64,000 bases of DNA from an uncultured Draconibacterium sp. (GTDB lineage Bacteria; Bacteroidota; Bacteroidia; Bacteroidales; Prolixibacteraceae): assembly GCF_963677565.1 (NCBI RefSeq), contig NZ_OY781981.1, positions 2,906,001-2,970,000 on the forward strand. Direction: 5' to 3'. Shown piece after piece: positions 8,223 to 17,322 of this stretch; the stretch's first letter is position 1; the number at the start of each line of letters is the position of its first letter. The position numbers and the translations under genes are program-made. The notes under the pieces are model-generated. The model was not told where the DNA came from and made no database searches. It saw only the letters and a program-made list of their open reading frames with translations.

Positions 8223-8852
8223 TTATAGACTGAATTTGTAGGATACCCCTATAATGCTTCTATCGTCTTTATCGCTCTTTAAATACTTGTTTACACGGTA
8301 ATAGGCTCCAATCTTGTGATGCTTATTCAGTTTATACATCAATCCAACTTCTATTCTGGATTTATTGAATTCTTTGGCATCCAGCTCGTGATACCATTCG
8401 TTTAAAATATAAGGTTCAAGGTCTAACTTTTTTATACTGTACTCCAGTTCTAATCGGTAACGCAGGTAATTTTTAGTTTCATTATCATCTGCAAAGTCGT
8501 CGGCATTTGTATAGCGTAACCGGAATTTAGGATTGAATCTATTCCATTTAAACCCGGTTTTTGCATCAATATTAAACCGCCCGAACGATTCGTGTTCATC
8601 ATCTTTATTTATGTTGTAACCAAATCGGTAACCCGCACCCAATCTAAAATATTTACTGAACTTATATTCTATCCCTGCCTGCAAAAAATATTCCTTCAGC
8701 TCAAATCCTTCTTTAAAACGAATTTCAGGTGATACAGCGAATTCAAGGTTGTCAGCAATTTCAGCAGTAAACTCTGTTTCAAACCAGGTACGCTGCGAAA
8801 AGGCTTGAAGGAAGACAAATGTTAGGCCCAGTGTTAGAACTAATTTCTTCAT
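8223..8852 (-). CDS. DUF2490 outer-membrane barrel protein
   Basis: The 209-residue protein has a signal peptide (MKKLVLTLGLTFVFLQAFSQ), then an alternation of aromatic and charged residues typical of an outer-membrane beta-barrel, ending in a C-terminal phenylalanine-x-leucine (SYKFSL). The layout and repeated R-Y-R-L strands match DUF2490, a family of predicted OmpL-like barrels with no assigned function. It is the last gene of a three-gene minus-strand operon, 2 bp after the DUF4956 stop, so it probably works with the polyphosphate module. A terminator follows. Confidence 0.82.
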   Translation of the reverse strand: MKKLVLTLGLTFVFLQAFSQRTWFETEFTAEIADNLEFAVSPEIRFKEGFELKEYFLQAGIEYKFSKYFRLGAGYRFGYNINKDDEHESFGRFNIDAKTGFKWNRFNPKFRLRYTNADDFADDNETKNYLRYRLELEYSIKKLDLEPYILNEWYHELDAKEFNKSRIEVGLMYKLNKHHKIGAYYRVNKYLKSDKDDRSIIGVSYKFSL

Positions 8853-8854
8853 GA

Positions 8855-9520
8855 TTAAAAAGTATTGTTCTCGCCGTTATTATCATTAATGTCGTGATAT
8901 ACTCTGATTTTTGCCACATCGCGCAGGTAGTTAATTTCTTCTATCTCAATACGTTTTACTTTTATACCCGTGCGTTCTTGTATATCGGCATAAAGTTCTG
9001 CTTTCTTCTGTATGTTGATGTTCTCAATGTTTTCATAATTGATAACCAGGCAGATCTCTTGTTTTAAATGCAGTATTTTCTCCAATATCCACATGGTAAG
9101 AATAATGGCGGCATTGGTAAATATTAGCTCCACATGGCTTACTTTTTTGTTCGAAAGGGCATTGATAACAGAAATACCAATGATTACAAAAAGATAAGTC
9201 ATTTCTTTAATGGGAATGGGATCGGTTCGGTATCGAATAATACCAAAAATGGCAAATAAACCCAGCGCAAATCCCAGCTCAAGTTTTACGCTCTCGAGCA
9301 AAAAACAAAGTACAAATATTGTGATACTTATCGAGAAGTAGCTGAAATAGAAATCCTTACGATTACTGTTTTTTGAATAAATGTAATTTACTACAATAAA
9401 AATAACCAGAAGGTTGAGCAGAAATCTTACAATTAACTGCGTAAAGTCTTCAGGGTTAATGACTTTTATTCCCAACCACCTGAGTGGTTCCGTAATAAGG
9501 CTGTCCTGTAATTGATCCAT
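8855..9520 (-). CDS. DUF4956 inner-membrane protein
   Basis: This is a 221-residue protein with four predicted membrane helices in the first 140 residues. They include the GLFAIFGIIRYRTDPIPIKE segment, a hallmark of DUF4956. A soluble C-terminal domain of about 80 residues, probably cytoplasmic, follows. DUF4956 genes are often found beside VTC polyphosphate polymerase genes, as here, so this is a likely membrane partner of that enzyme. Molecular function is unknown. It lies 27 bp after the VTC gene and 2 bp before the DUF2490 gene. Confidence 0.85.
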   Translation of the reverse strand: MDQLQDSLITEPLRWLGIKVINPEDFTQLIVRFLLNLLVIFIVVNYIYSKNSNRKDFYFSYFSISITIFVLCFLLESVKLELGFALGLFAIFGIIRYRTDPIPIKEMTYLFVIIGISVINALSNKKVSHVELIFTNAAIILTMWILEKILHLKQEICLVINYENIENINIQKKAELYADIQERTGIKVKRIEIEEINYLRDVAKIRVYHDINDNNGENNTF

Positions 9521-9547
9521 ATTTTTGGTTTTCCTTGTGTTTTTAAA

Positions 9548-10339
9548 TTAAATGTCTAATGATGAGACGGCAATTTTACTGTTAAACTGTTTTTTTAGCT
9601 GCATTATCCGCTCCTTGAAGAGGTTTTGTTTCAGCTGGGGTTCTAAAAATGCCCGCCCCATGCAATACTTACTAAATCCGTTTTGTTTAATATCGCATTC
9701 TTTAAGTTGTTTTGCCAACAAGGTCTTTTCGTTTAAACTGCCTTGTTTTAACTCAATTATGGCCATTTTCTCCATCACCACTTTCTTGTCGTCAGAATAA
9801 GAAACAAGTCTGAGGTCGATGGTGCAACGCTCCGAAAAATCTTTATTAACCAGTGTAATTCGTTTAAATGAATTGGTGTTTCTCTTCGGCAAGGTAAGCT
9901 TCGAAATATGGAACTCGAAATTGGTATTAATGGTTAGAAAGTCGAGTTCTGTTTTCGTAAATGAAGCACCTGTATTTTCTGCAACCATGCGCAGTTTCTT
10001 TGTCTTTCTTTTGTTGTTTTTTTTCTTTATTTCTAAAAAAGCAAGATCAGAGTCGGCATAAATACGTTTTCTTATTTTAATACGGTTTAGTTTACCGTTA
10101 TGATGATCTTTGTACAGCGTATCTTCAACGGTATCGTAATAAATGGTGTTGTAGTTATGTACTCTTGAGCTTCCTATCTCAAGAATATAATAATCGTTTT
10201 TTATGGCATTTAAAACCTGAATTAACTTGTCTTCGATAAGTTGATATTTTACATCAAACCGGTTGAGTAGTTCCACCTTATCCATCTGACTTAAAGAAAT
10301 CGAATCAAATTGTTGTATAACAGATGGGATCTGAGACAT
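9548..10339 (-). CDS. VTC-domain polyphosphate polymerase
   Basis: The 263-residue protein is a stand-alone VTC catalytic domain, the tunnel-shaped fold that makes polyphosphate from ATP in yeast Vtc4. Basic and acidic tunnel motifs are visible in order: RFDVKYQL (K31), the YYDT segment, RIKIRKRIY, FLEIKKK, a TIDLRL strand and IIELKQG. No SPX or membrane domain is present, so membrane attachment would come from the DUF4956 partner encoded next. It is the first gene of the operon; the 242 bp upstream have no other gene. The family is secure from these motifs; polyphosphate synthesis by this protein is inferred. Confidence 0.88.
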   Translation of the reverse strand: MSQIPSVIQQFDSISLSQMDKVELLNRFDVKYQLIEDKLIQVLNAIKNDYYILEIGSSRVHNYNTIYYDTVEDTLYKDHHNGKLNRIKIRKRIYADSDLAFLEIKKKNNKRKTKKLRMVAENTGASFTKTELDFLTINTNFEFHISKLTLPKRNTNSFKRITLVNKDFSERCTIDLRLVSYSDDKKVVMEKMAIIELKQGSLNEKTLLAKQLKECDIKQNGFSKYCMGRAFLEPQLKQNLFKERIMQLKKQFNSKIAVSSLDI

Positions 10340-10581
10340 ATAAAATTGCAGTGTTGATGTTTAAATAGCAAGAGCCAAAGTATTAAAAATTTTGTCTCCG
10401 TTATATAACGATTGTTTGTAATATTATAAATATGTGTATGATTCTTCCGAAATATTGATTTTGTGAAATAATTCTACCAGTCAATTACAACTGTGATTAT
10501 GGTATGAATACTCGTTCTGAAATCCAAAAAGAGCTTAGCAAAAGTTGACAGAATTTGAACGGATTGTCGCTTAGTATAACC

Positions 10582-11301
10582 TTAAAGGAAATTATTCTTT
10601 ACAAAGTTGTTGAAAGCTTCCTTGTACTGCTCGCTAACCGGAATATAAACTTTCCCAAAAACAATCCGGCTACGTTCTATGGTATCGATTTTTTCTAGGT
10701 TAACGATAAACGAACGGTGAACACGCATAAATTTCGATTCCGGAAGTTTGGCTTCAAGGGCTTTCAGCGAGCTTAACGACATAATCGGTTTGGATTCATC
10801 CTTAAGATAAACCTTCACATAATCTTTTAATCCTTCAATGTAAATAATATCGTTGAAGTTGATGCGGCGGATTTTGTACTCTGATTTCAGGAAAAGAAAT
10901 TCGTTGTTCGAATCCACTTCATCGCCTTTTTTATCGGCACGTTCGTAACCGATCTGTTTTTTTGCTTTTTCGGCGGCTTTGTAAAATTCCTCGTAGCTGA
11001 AAGGTTTTAACAGGTAGTCGATAGCATCGAGTTTATAACTCTGTAAGGCATATTTTTCGTAGGCTGTTGTAAAAATAATTTTGGGTTTGTTTGTAAGAAT
11101 TCGTGTGAATTCCAGGCCATTTAAATCGGGCATTTCAATATCCAGAAATATAAGGTCTACCTCATTTTGATCCAGAAATTCCATCGCATCGATCGGGTTA
11201 TCAAAAGCACCTTTAAATTCCAGTATTGGCGTTTTCTCCACATAAGAAGTTACCAGCTGAAGTGCAAGAGGTTCGTCGTCGATGGCAATGGTTCGTATCA
11301 T
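10582..11301 (-). CDS. LytTR-family response regulator
   Basis: The 239-residue regulator has a receiver domain (about residues 3-118) with the acidic pair D8-D9, phospho-acceptor D54 (LIFLDIEMP) and a conserved K near 102 (LLKPF). A LytTR DNA-binding domain follows (about 140-238; FMRVHRSFIVNL). Its start overlaps the end of the partner kinase gene by 4 bp, so they are translationally coupled. It probably controls the efflux operon just upstream, by proximity only. Confidence 0.94.
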   Translation of the reverse strand: MIRTIAIDDEPLALQLVTSYVEKTPILEFKGAFDNPIDAMEFLDQNEVDLIFLDIEMPDLNGLEFTRILTNKPKIIFTTAYEKYALQSYKLDAIDYLLKPFSYEEFYKAAEKAKKQIGYERADKKGDEVDSNNEFLFLKSEYKIRRINFNDIIYIEGLKDYVKVYLKDESKPIMSLSSLKALEAKLPESKFMRVHRSFIVNLEKIDTIERSRIVFGKVYIPVSEQYKEAFNNFVKNNFL

Positions 11302-12383
11302 TTGGCAGTATCAATTTCAAGTTTTACACTAAATATTTCCGGCGTGGAATCGATGTTTAGATCGTATTTTCCGGCAAACAACAAGTTGAGCCTTTTTTTT
11401 ACATTTTCAAGGCCGATTCCCGAATGGTTCTCATCGCGTTTTTCTGCTTTTTCTTTGGCCACGCTGTTCTCACAAAAGAAATAAACTTTGTTTTCAGCAG
11501 TAGTCATTTCAACTTTAATAAACGATTTATCGCGGTAGCTTATTCCGTGTTTAAAAGCGTTTTCAATAAACGGAATAAAAAGCAGTGGAGGTATTTTCAC
11601 GTCGTTCTGGTTGCTTGGAAGATCGATTTGAATATCGACCTTTTGCGAAACGCGCAGCTGCATCAAATCAATGTAGTTCCGCATAAATTCAACTTCGGCC
11701 GAAAGCATCGTTTCACCGTGTTCCGACTCGTATAAAAGGTAGCGCATCAGTTTCGATAGCTTTAAAATAGAAGCTTGTGCATCTTCGGTATTAATGGCTA
11801 CCATCGAATAAATATTATTCAGTGTATTAAAAAAGAAATGCGGACTTACCTGGTTTTTCAAAAATGCAAGTTCCGAGTTCAGCTTTTCTTTTTCCAGTTC
11901 TTTTTGGCGTTTTTCGCTGGCTGTGTATTGTTCAATCGCACGTAAACCCATCGCAAATCCAACCAGCACAATAGATATGAGGCTGTAACCATAAATTTGC
12001 ATCAGTTTAAAAGGAGGGCGGCGAAATCGTGGTTCCCGCGCTTCTTCCTGCATTTCTTCTGCAATTCTTCTGCCGCGCTCCGGATTATGGAAAATTTGGT
12101 TGGAGTAATTGAGCACAAAATAGAAGCAAACGATTAATGCTAAAGCAAGAATAAAGAAGAGGGCCTTTCTATTGTTTAGATAAAATTTAGGGACCAGCCA
12201 AAAATAGCTGATGTAGAAAATAATACCAAAAATGAAAGCATTTACGTAAATTCCCCAATCGATAAAATTGTTGTTTCCTGCATAACGGCTGATAATAATT
12301 TGAGGTAAAATTATAAGAACCATCCACACCAGAATGTGCATCAGTATTGGTAATTTATTTCTGCCGGCCCTAAATCTGTTCAT
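11298..12383 (-). CDS. LytS/YpdA-type sensor histidine kinase
   Basis: This 361-residue kinase has four membrane helices (about residues 12-32, 43-63, 74-92 and 130-148), a short coiled coil (residues 155-175) and a His_kinase domain with H182 in QVSPHFFFNTLNN. A HATPase_c domain with GIGLENVKKRL follows. There is no large periplasmic sensor domain, so the signal is probably sensed in or near the membrane, for example cell-envelope stress. It forms a pair with the overlapping LytTR regulator. The preceding gap contains a terminator for the MacB genes and a -7 element for this pair. Confidence 0.94.
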   Translation of the reverse strand: MNRFRAGRNKLPILMHILVWMVLIILPQIIISRYAGNNNFIDWGIYVNAFIFGIIFYISYFWLVPKFYLNNRKALFFILALALIVCFYFVLNYSNQIFHNPERGRRIAEEMQEEAREPRFRRPPFKLMQIYGYSLISIVLVGFAMGLRAIEQYTASEKRQKELEKEKLNSELAFLKNQVSPHFFFNTLNNIYSMVAINTEDAQASILKLSKLMRYLLYESEHGETMLSAEVEFMRNYIDLMQLRVSQKVDIQIDLPSNQNDVKIPPLLFIPFIENAFKHGISYRDKSFIKVEMTTAENKVYFFCENSVAKEKAEKRDENHSGIGLENVKKRLNLLFAGKYDLNIDSTPEIFSVKLEIDTAK

Positions 12384-12399
12384 TATAACTGGTTTTTAA

Positions 12400-12407
12400 C
12401 AAAGTTA
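12400..12407 (-). promoter_or_regulatory. -7 promoter element of kinase-regulator pair
   Basis: TAACTTTG on the minus strand matches TAnnTTTG and gives a leader of about 10-12 nt to the kinase ATG. No good -33 box is seen. It lies just downstream of the terminator at 12412-12452. Confidence 0.45.
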
Positions 12408-12411
12408 AAAT

Positions 12412-12452
12412 TAAAACCAAAACTCACTACTAGTTCATGAATTTTGGTTTTA
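12412..12452 (-). terminator. Terminator after MacB-type permease gene
   Basis: TAAAACCAAAA and TTTTGGTTTTA form a perfect 11-bp inverted repeat with a 19-nt loop, 3 nt after the permease stop and followed by a T-rich stretch on the minus strand. The stem is AT-rich, so termination may be partial. Confidence 0.55.
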
Positions 12453-12455
12453 TGA

Positions 12456-13676
12456 TTATTCGTGTCGTACAGCATCAATTGGATCGAGGTTAGCTGCTTT
12501 ACGTGCAGGATACCAGCCGAAAAATATTCCGATAACGCTACAAACCAGAAACGATAATCCAACAGCTTGTGTATCTACAACAAAAGGCATGTCTAAAGCA
12601 AAGGATGCCAGATAAGAAAGTGCTGTTCCGAAAATTATTCCAATTATACCTCCCAGGATACTCAGCATCACTGCTTCAATCAGGAATTGCATCATGATGT
12701 CAAATCCACGTCCGCCAACTGACATTCGTAGTCCGATTTCTTTGGTTCTTTCGGTTACTGAGACAAACATGATATTCATAATTCCGATACCACCAACCAG
12801 CAGCGATATTCCTGCCACAGCTCCTAAGAGCAAGGTTAACATATCGGTAACCGACGACACCATTTCCACCATTTCGGCTTGCGAACGTACCTGGAAATCA
12901 TCGTCGTCGCCTTCTTTCAGTTTGTGCTGGCGGCGTAAAATCGTTTCAATTTCTTCAATGGCGGCCTCCGACTGTTCTTCGCTAACTGCCGAAGCATAAA
13001 TGGATTGTATATGCGTGATTGCTAACATCCGTCGCTGCACTGATGTGTAGGGAGCAATGATCATATCATCCTGGTCCATTCCCATGCCGTTTTCGCCTTT
13101 CTCTTTCAATACGCCAATTACTTTTAACGGAATGCCGCCAAAACGAATGGTTTGTCCAATCGGATCAATTCCGCTGGGGAAAATATTTTCAACAACTGTT
13201 TGCCCGACAAGGCACACTTTTGCAAGCGATTTTATTTCTTTATCCGTAAAAATGCGGCCGTCTTCCAGTTCGTATTTGCGGATATCAAGATACGATACAT
13301 CAGCCCCGTAAATTGTTGTTGGCCAGTTGTTGTTGCCGTTAACTGCCTGTCCGCTGGTACTTACCTGTGGCGATACTGCAGTAATATTTTTCGCCTCTTT
13401 TCTAAGTGCTTCAATGTCTTTTAGTGTCAGCGATTTTGTATTTGAGTTACCCATCATAACTCCGCCACGACGCTGCTGACCGGGCATTACAAAGATCATA
13501 TTGGTTCCCATATCCGACATTTCTTCGCGGATACTTTGTTTTGATGATTCTCCGATGGAAAGCATCGCGATTACCGAACCAACACCTATAATAATACCCA
13601 GCATGGTCAATATTGCTCTGAACTTGTTTCGTTTCAGGGCAGTGGTTGCTATTTTTGTGAGATTTGCATAGTTCAT
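12456..13676 (-). CDS. MacB-type ABC transporter permease
   Basis: The 406-residue protein has one N-terminal membrane helix (about residues 20-42), a large periplasmic MacB_PCD domain (about 45-245), then three C-terminal helices of the FtsX type (the segment IGLRMSVGGRGFDIMMQFL precedes the third). It is the permease half of a MacAB-TolC-type machine; the ATPase is encoded separately 12 bp upstream, unlike E. coli MacB where both are fused. Substrates of such systems include macrolides, peptides and siderophores; none can be assigned here. Confidence 0.92.
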   Translation of the reverse strand: MNYANLTKIATTALKRNKFRAILTMLGIIIGVGSVIAMLSIGESSKQSIREEMSDMGTNMIFVMPGQQRRGGVMMGNSNTKSLTLKDIEALRKEAKNITAVSPQVSTSGQAVNGNNNWPTTIYGADVSYLDIRKYELEDGRIFTDKEIKSLAKVCLVGQTVVENIFPSGIDPIGQTIRFGGIPLKVIGVLKEKGENGMGMDQDDMIIAPYTSVQRRMLAITHIQSIYASAVSEEQSEAAIEEIETILRRQHKLKEGDDDDFQVRSQAEMVEMVSSVTDMLTLLLGAVAGISLLVGGIGIMNIMFVSVTERTKEIGLRMSVGGRGFDIMMQFLIEAVMLSILGGIIGIIFGTALSYLASFALDMPFVVDTQAVGLSFLVCSVIGIFFGWYPARKAANLDPIDAVRHE

Positions 13677-13688
13677 TTTTCGCTGCTT

Positions 13689-14441
13689 TTAAGATTCATA
13701 ATCTTCATCTACCGGAAGTGCTTCGATCAGTTGTGTCGCATTAAAACGATCAACTACTGCCGATTCTTTTTGTATCCTTCCATCTCTGAAAACGATGTTG
13801 CGTTTCATAAAACGGGCAATGTCCGATTCGTGTGTTACAAATACAATGGTTTTGCCGTTGTCGTTCAGTCGTTGAAACAGTTCCATAATTTCGTAAGAAG
13901 TGCGGGTGTCAAGGTTACCGGTTGCTTCGTCGGCAAGGATAACCACCGGGTCGTTCACCAACGAGCGGGCAATGGCCACACGTTGCTGTTGTCCTCCTGA
14001 TAACTGGTTGGGCATGTGATCCATGCGGTCAGCCAATCCAACCTGCTCCAATGCTTGCATGGCACGTTCTTTTCGTTCTTTCGATTTAACTTTCGAATTA
14101 TAGAAAAGTGGCAGTTCCACATTTTCCAACGCTGTTGTACGAGGCAGCAGGTTATACGACTGAAATATAAATCCCAGTTTATTGTTGCGTAATCCTGCCA
14201 GCTGGTTCTTATTCATTGTTCCCATGTTCACCCCATCCAACTGGTATTCTCCATAAGTTGGTTTATCCAAACAGCCCAGGATGTTGAGCATGGTGGATTT
14301 TCCCGATCCGCTGGTTCCCATTATGGCTGCAAAGTCCCCTTCGTAAATTTCCATATCAACTCCGCGAAGCGCATGTACGGTCATTTCACCTACATGATAG
14401 TCTTTTCGCAGTTCTGATACTTTTATAATTGCATTACTCAT
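13689..14441 (-). CDS. MacB-type ABC transporter ATPase
   Basis: This 250-residue LolD/MacB-class ATPase shows a Walker A motif (GTSGSGKST, about residues 42-50), a Q-loop (FQSYNLL), a signature motif (LSGGQQQR) and Walker B (VVILADEATGNLD), followed by a switch histidine (FVTHE). It drives the permease encoded next through a mechanotransmission cycle rather than classical transport. The short extra C-terminal tail (IEALPVDEDYES) is acidic. Confidence 0.95.
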   Translation of the reverse strand: MSNAIIKVSELRKDYHVGEMTVHALRGVDMEIYEGDFAAIMGTSGSGKSTMLNILGCLDKPTYGEYQLDGVNMGTMNKNQLAGLRNNKLGFIFQSYNLLPRTTALENVELPLFYNSKVKSKERKERAMQALEQVGLADRMDHMPNQLSGGQQQRVAIARSLVNDPVVILADEATGNLDTRTSYEIMELFQRLNDNGKTIVFVTHESDIARFMKRNIVFRDGRIQKESAVVDRFNATQLIEALPVDEDYES

Positions 14442-14467
14442 TTTTTTCTTTTTTTAGTTTCTGGATG

Positions 14468-14488
14468 CCCCGACGCTAACGGTCGGGA
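14468..14488. repeat. Palindromic intergenic element
   Basis: CCCGAC and GTCGGG form an inverted repeat around GCTAACG, inside a 104-bp gap between the membrane-fusion gene and the ATPase gene. The flank holds short repeats of ACTCGT and GACTCG. It has no T-tract in either direction, so it looks like a REP-type mobile palindrome rather than a terminator. A similar GTCCCGAA palindrome lies at 63198-63216. Confidence 0.4.
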
Positions 14489-14545
14489 TTTCGCTTCGCT
14501 CAACTTGATACTTGTAACTCGTGTCTAGTGACTCGTTACTCATTT

Positions 14546-15772
14546 CTATCTTCTTCCCGGAGGGCCTGGCATAAACGGATTTCCACCCGATCTGGCTGCT
14601 GTTTCATTTGCTCCTTTTTGCTCCATGCTAAGTATGACCTCTTGTCCGCTTTTTACGCCCGAAAGAATTTCAGCGTTAATATCATCGTTCAGTCCAATTT
14701 TAACCGGAACAGGATGAATATTCGTTCCTTCTTTTACCCAAACCATTGTTGCAACACTCGGAGCCTGTTGTGGCATACTCCCCATTTCCGTAGGTGTTTG
14801 TCCTTCCGGCATTTCGGGTTTAGCCTGCTGGCTCATGTAACTTGCCATTAATTTTTGGTCGGGAGTAAAACGCAAGGCCTTGCTTGGAACCACCAGAATA
14901 TCGTTTTTCTCCAGCACATAAACCTGAATGGTGGCTGTCATTCCCGGCATTAATTTGTAATCCGGGTTCGGTGCATCAACAATAATTGTATAGGTCACTA
15001 CATTGTTTGTAACTGTTGGCTCCCAACGCAATTGTGTAACTTCTCCTTCAAAAATGGTCTCAGGATATGCATCAACGGTAAATTCAACACGTTGTCCTTC
15101 TTTAATATGGCCTATATCCGCCTCGTCAATATCGGCTTCAACCTGCATTTGCGTCAGGTCGTTGGCAATGGTAAAAAGGGTAGGAGTGTTAAAACTTGCT
15201 GCAACCGTTTGTCCTTCCTCCACTTCTTTGTTCAGTACAACTCCGTCAATAGGCGAGTAAATCAAGGCATAATCAAGGTTGATCTGGTTGCGTTTGTGTT
15301 GCGCCATGGCATTGTTATAACTGGCTTTTGCTTTGTTTAAATTGTAAACCAGCTGGTCGAAATCAGTTTGCGAGATTAATTGTTTGTCGTTCAACGGCGC
15401 CATACGGTTGTAAGTAGCCTGCTGGTAATCGAGCTCGGCTTTCGCATTGTCTAAAGTCGCCTGGCTTTGCTCCAGTTGTGCGGCCAGGTTTGTAGTGTCG
15501 ATTTTAGCCAGCAACTGGCCTTTTTTTACGTATGAGTTGTAGTCGACAAATAGTTCATCTACAATTCCCGAAACCTGGGTACCTACCTCAACAGTTGTAA
15601 TGGCTTCCAGTGTTCCGGTTGATTCCACAACGTTACTAATGTTTCCTTGTCCTGCCTTTGCGGTTTGAATATCGATCTGGCTTACATCAACCTTATTTGG
15701 TTTTAAAACCAGTGCTGCCGATACCAAAACGACAAGCAGTAATGCGATAATGATGATTGTTTTCTTTTTCAT
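14546..15772 (-). CDS. MacA/HlyD-type membrane fusion protein
   Basis: The 408-residue periplasmic adaptor starts with one N-terminal membrane anchor (about residues 5-24), followed by a biotinyl-lipoyl-like domain (VGTQVSGIVDELFVDYNSYVKK), an alpha-helical hairpin rich in Q, L and A (about 95-150) and beta-barrel domains. It bridges the MacB-type permease and the TolC-type outer-membrane channel of the same operon. The C-terminus is proline- and glycine-rich (FMPGPPGRR), which is common in Bacteroidota homologues. The gap of 26 bp to the TolC gene supports co-transcription. Confidence 0.94.
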   Translation of the reverse strand: MKKKTIIIIALLLVVLVSAALVLKPNKVDVSQIDIQTAKAGQGNISNVVESTGTLEAITTVEVGTQVSGIVDELFVDYNSYVKKGQLLAKIDTTNLAAQLEQSQATLDNAKAELDYQQATYNRMAPLNDKQLISQTDFDQLVYNLNKAKASYNNAMAQHKRNQINLDYALIYSPIDGVVLNKEVEEGQTVAASFNTPTLFTIANDLTQMQVEADIDEADIGHIKEGQRVEFTVDAYPETIFEGEVTQLRWEPTVTNNVVTYTIIVDAPNPDYKLMPGMTATIQVYVLEKNDILVVPSKALRFTPDQKLMASYMSQQAKPEMPEGQTPTEMGSMPQQAPSVATMVWVKEGTNIHPVPVKIGLNDDINAEILSGVKSGQEVILSMEQKGANETAARSGGNPFMPGPPGRR

Positions 15773-15798
15773 GATATTTTGATTTTAATTGTTTCGGA

Positions 15799-17130
15799 TT
15801 ATAAAGTGATTGGATTGCCCTGATAGAAATCAAGGATTTTATAGCTGAATATCAGGTTGAATTTTGATTGCAACAACTGACTTTCGGCCGTTATCAGGTT
15901 ATTGCGTTCGAAAAGGAAATCAACCGAGTTGATCAGGCCGTTATTGAATTTTTCCTGTGCCAGTTGGTACGATTCCTCATATGAAGAATAACTTTCCTGG
16001 TTGGCTTCAAATTCAATTTGTGCCGACAGTACATCTACACAAGCTTGTTCAATTTCTTTGCGCAACTGGTTTTTGGTATCTATTTCTTTCAATTCGGCAT
16101 TGCTGTAACCAATTTTTGCCTGAGCTACGCTTGTTTTAATTTGCTTTTTCTGGAAAATAGGAATCGATACTGAAACCCCAACGGATGGAGTAAACTGATC
16201 GCCCAGCTGTCCGAAGTAGTTGGATGTATTATAACTCGAATATCCTGTTGATAAACCGGCATCGGCACTTATGGTTGGATAAAAACCTGCAGCAGCAATT
16301 TTTTCATTCAGTGCGGCACTTTCTTTTTGGTATTCGGCACTTTTTATTTGTGGTTTAATGGCCAGTGCAGTAGCATAAACATCTGCGGCAACCGGGGTTA
16401 GATTTTCATTTGTTAGTTCCTCCAAATTAGGACGAAGCACTTCAAAATTTTCGTCAACCGGTAATTCCATTAATTGCATCAGGTTAACTTTCGAAATGGC
16501 AAAGTTGCTTTGTGCATTTGCCAGACTCAGTTTCTCGTTTGCCAGCTGCGATTTTACCTGCAAATAATCGGAGCGCGAAATAATTCCCGACTGTAACCGG
16601 GCTTCCGACAAGTTGAGTTGCTCGGTTGTGGCATCCAATTGGTTTTGTGCATTTTTTACATTCTCTTCTAAAAATACAACCTGCAAAAAGGCATTCAAAA
16701 TGCTCAGCGAGATCGACTCTTTAATGGTCTCCGAATCGTACATTCCGCTTTGCATATCCAACTCGGCCTGCTTAATCAGGTTATTCAAACGTTGTGCATT
16801 GTAAATGGTAATGCTCGAATTTAATCCGTAGCTGGTGTTGTTGTTTCCTGAAAAATCAGAATCGCCGGTAAGCAGGTCTTCTGATTTCGACCAGCTAAAA
16901 TTCTGGCGTGCCGAAGCGCTTAACGAAGGAAGTTTGTTGGCTTCCGCCTGATTTTTGTTGAGTTCGTTCGATGCATTGGCCAAAATACTCTGGCGTACCG
17001 AAACGTTTTGAGTTAATGCATAATCGATACAATCGTTAAGGCTCCAGGTTTTATCTGTTGCATCGTTTTGTGCAAACAATAAAACCGGTAGGCCAATTGC
17101 GATTAAAAAGATAATTGATTTTATTTTCAT
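15799..17130 (-). CDS. TolC-family outer-membrane efflux channel
   Basis: This 443-residue protein has a signal peptide (cleavage after LLFAQ, about residue 21) and two OEP repeats rich in long amphipathic helices (for example the NAQNQLDATTEQLNLSEARL region). It forms the outer-membrane exit duct of the tripartite pump. It is the first gene of the minus-strand tolC-macA-macB operon. A near-consensus -7 octamer (TACTTTTA) lies at 17151-17158, about 20 bp upstream of the ATG. Confidence 0.93.
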   Translation of the reverse strand: MKIKSIIFLIAIGLPVLLFAQNDATDKTWSLNDCIDYALTQNVSVRQSILANASNELNKNQAEANKLPSLSASARQNFSWSKSEDLLTGDSDFSGNNNTSYGLNSSITIYNAQRLNNLIKQAELDMQSGMYDSETIKESISLSILNAFLQVVFLEENVKNAQNQLDATTEQLNLSEARLQSGIISRSDYLQVKSQLANEKLSLANAQSNFAISKVNLMQLMELPVDENFEVLRPNLEELTNENLTPVAADVYATALAIKPQIKSAEYQKESAALNEKIAAAGFYPTISADAGLSTGYSSYNTSNYFGQLGDQFTPSVGVSVSIPIFQKKQIKTSVAQAKIGYSNAELKEIDTKNQLRKEIEQACVDVLSAQIEFEANQESYSSYEESYQLAQEKFNNGLINSVDFLFERNNLITAESQLLQSKFNLIFSYKILDFYQGNPITL

Positions 17131-17267
17131 AACTTAAATAATTTTAGGAATAAAAGTAGATAAGAGGTGTATCTCGTGAAAAAGGAATAGATGATTAGAA
17201 ATATTTTATCGACGTTTTGAGATATTTTATCGAAACTGATATCAACTAATATTTGTTATGGGACATT

Positions 17268-17300
17268 AAAAAATCCCAACATACAGCTGTCGGGATTTTT
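17268..17300 (-). terminator. Terminator after the 121-residue secreted protein gene
   Basis: Minus-strand AAAAATCCCGACA pairs with TGTTGGGATTTTT (13 bp, one G-U pair) around a 6-nt loop. It is flanked by A and T runs, so it could work in both directions. It isolates this gene from the downstream tolC operon. Confidence 0.85.
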
Positions 17301-17322
17301 CAAACTCATTGTACTCACAATT

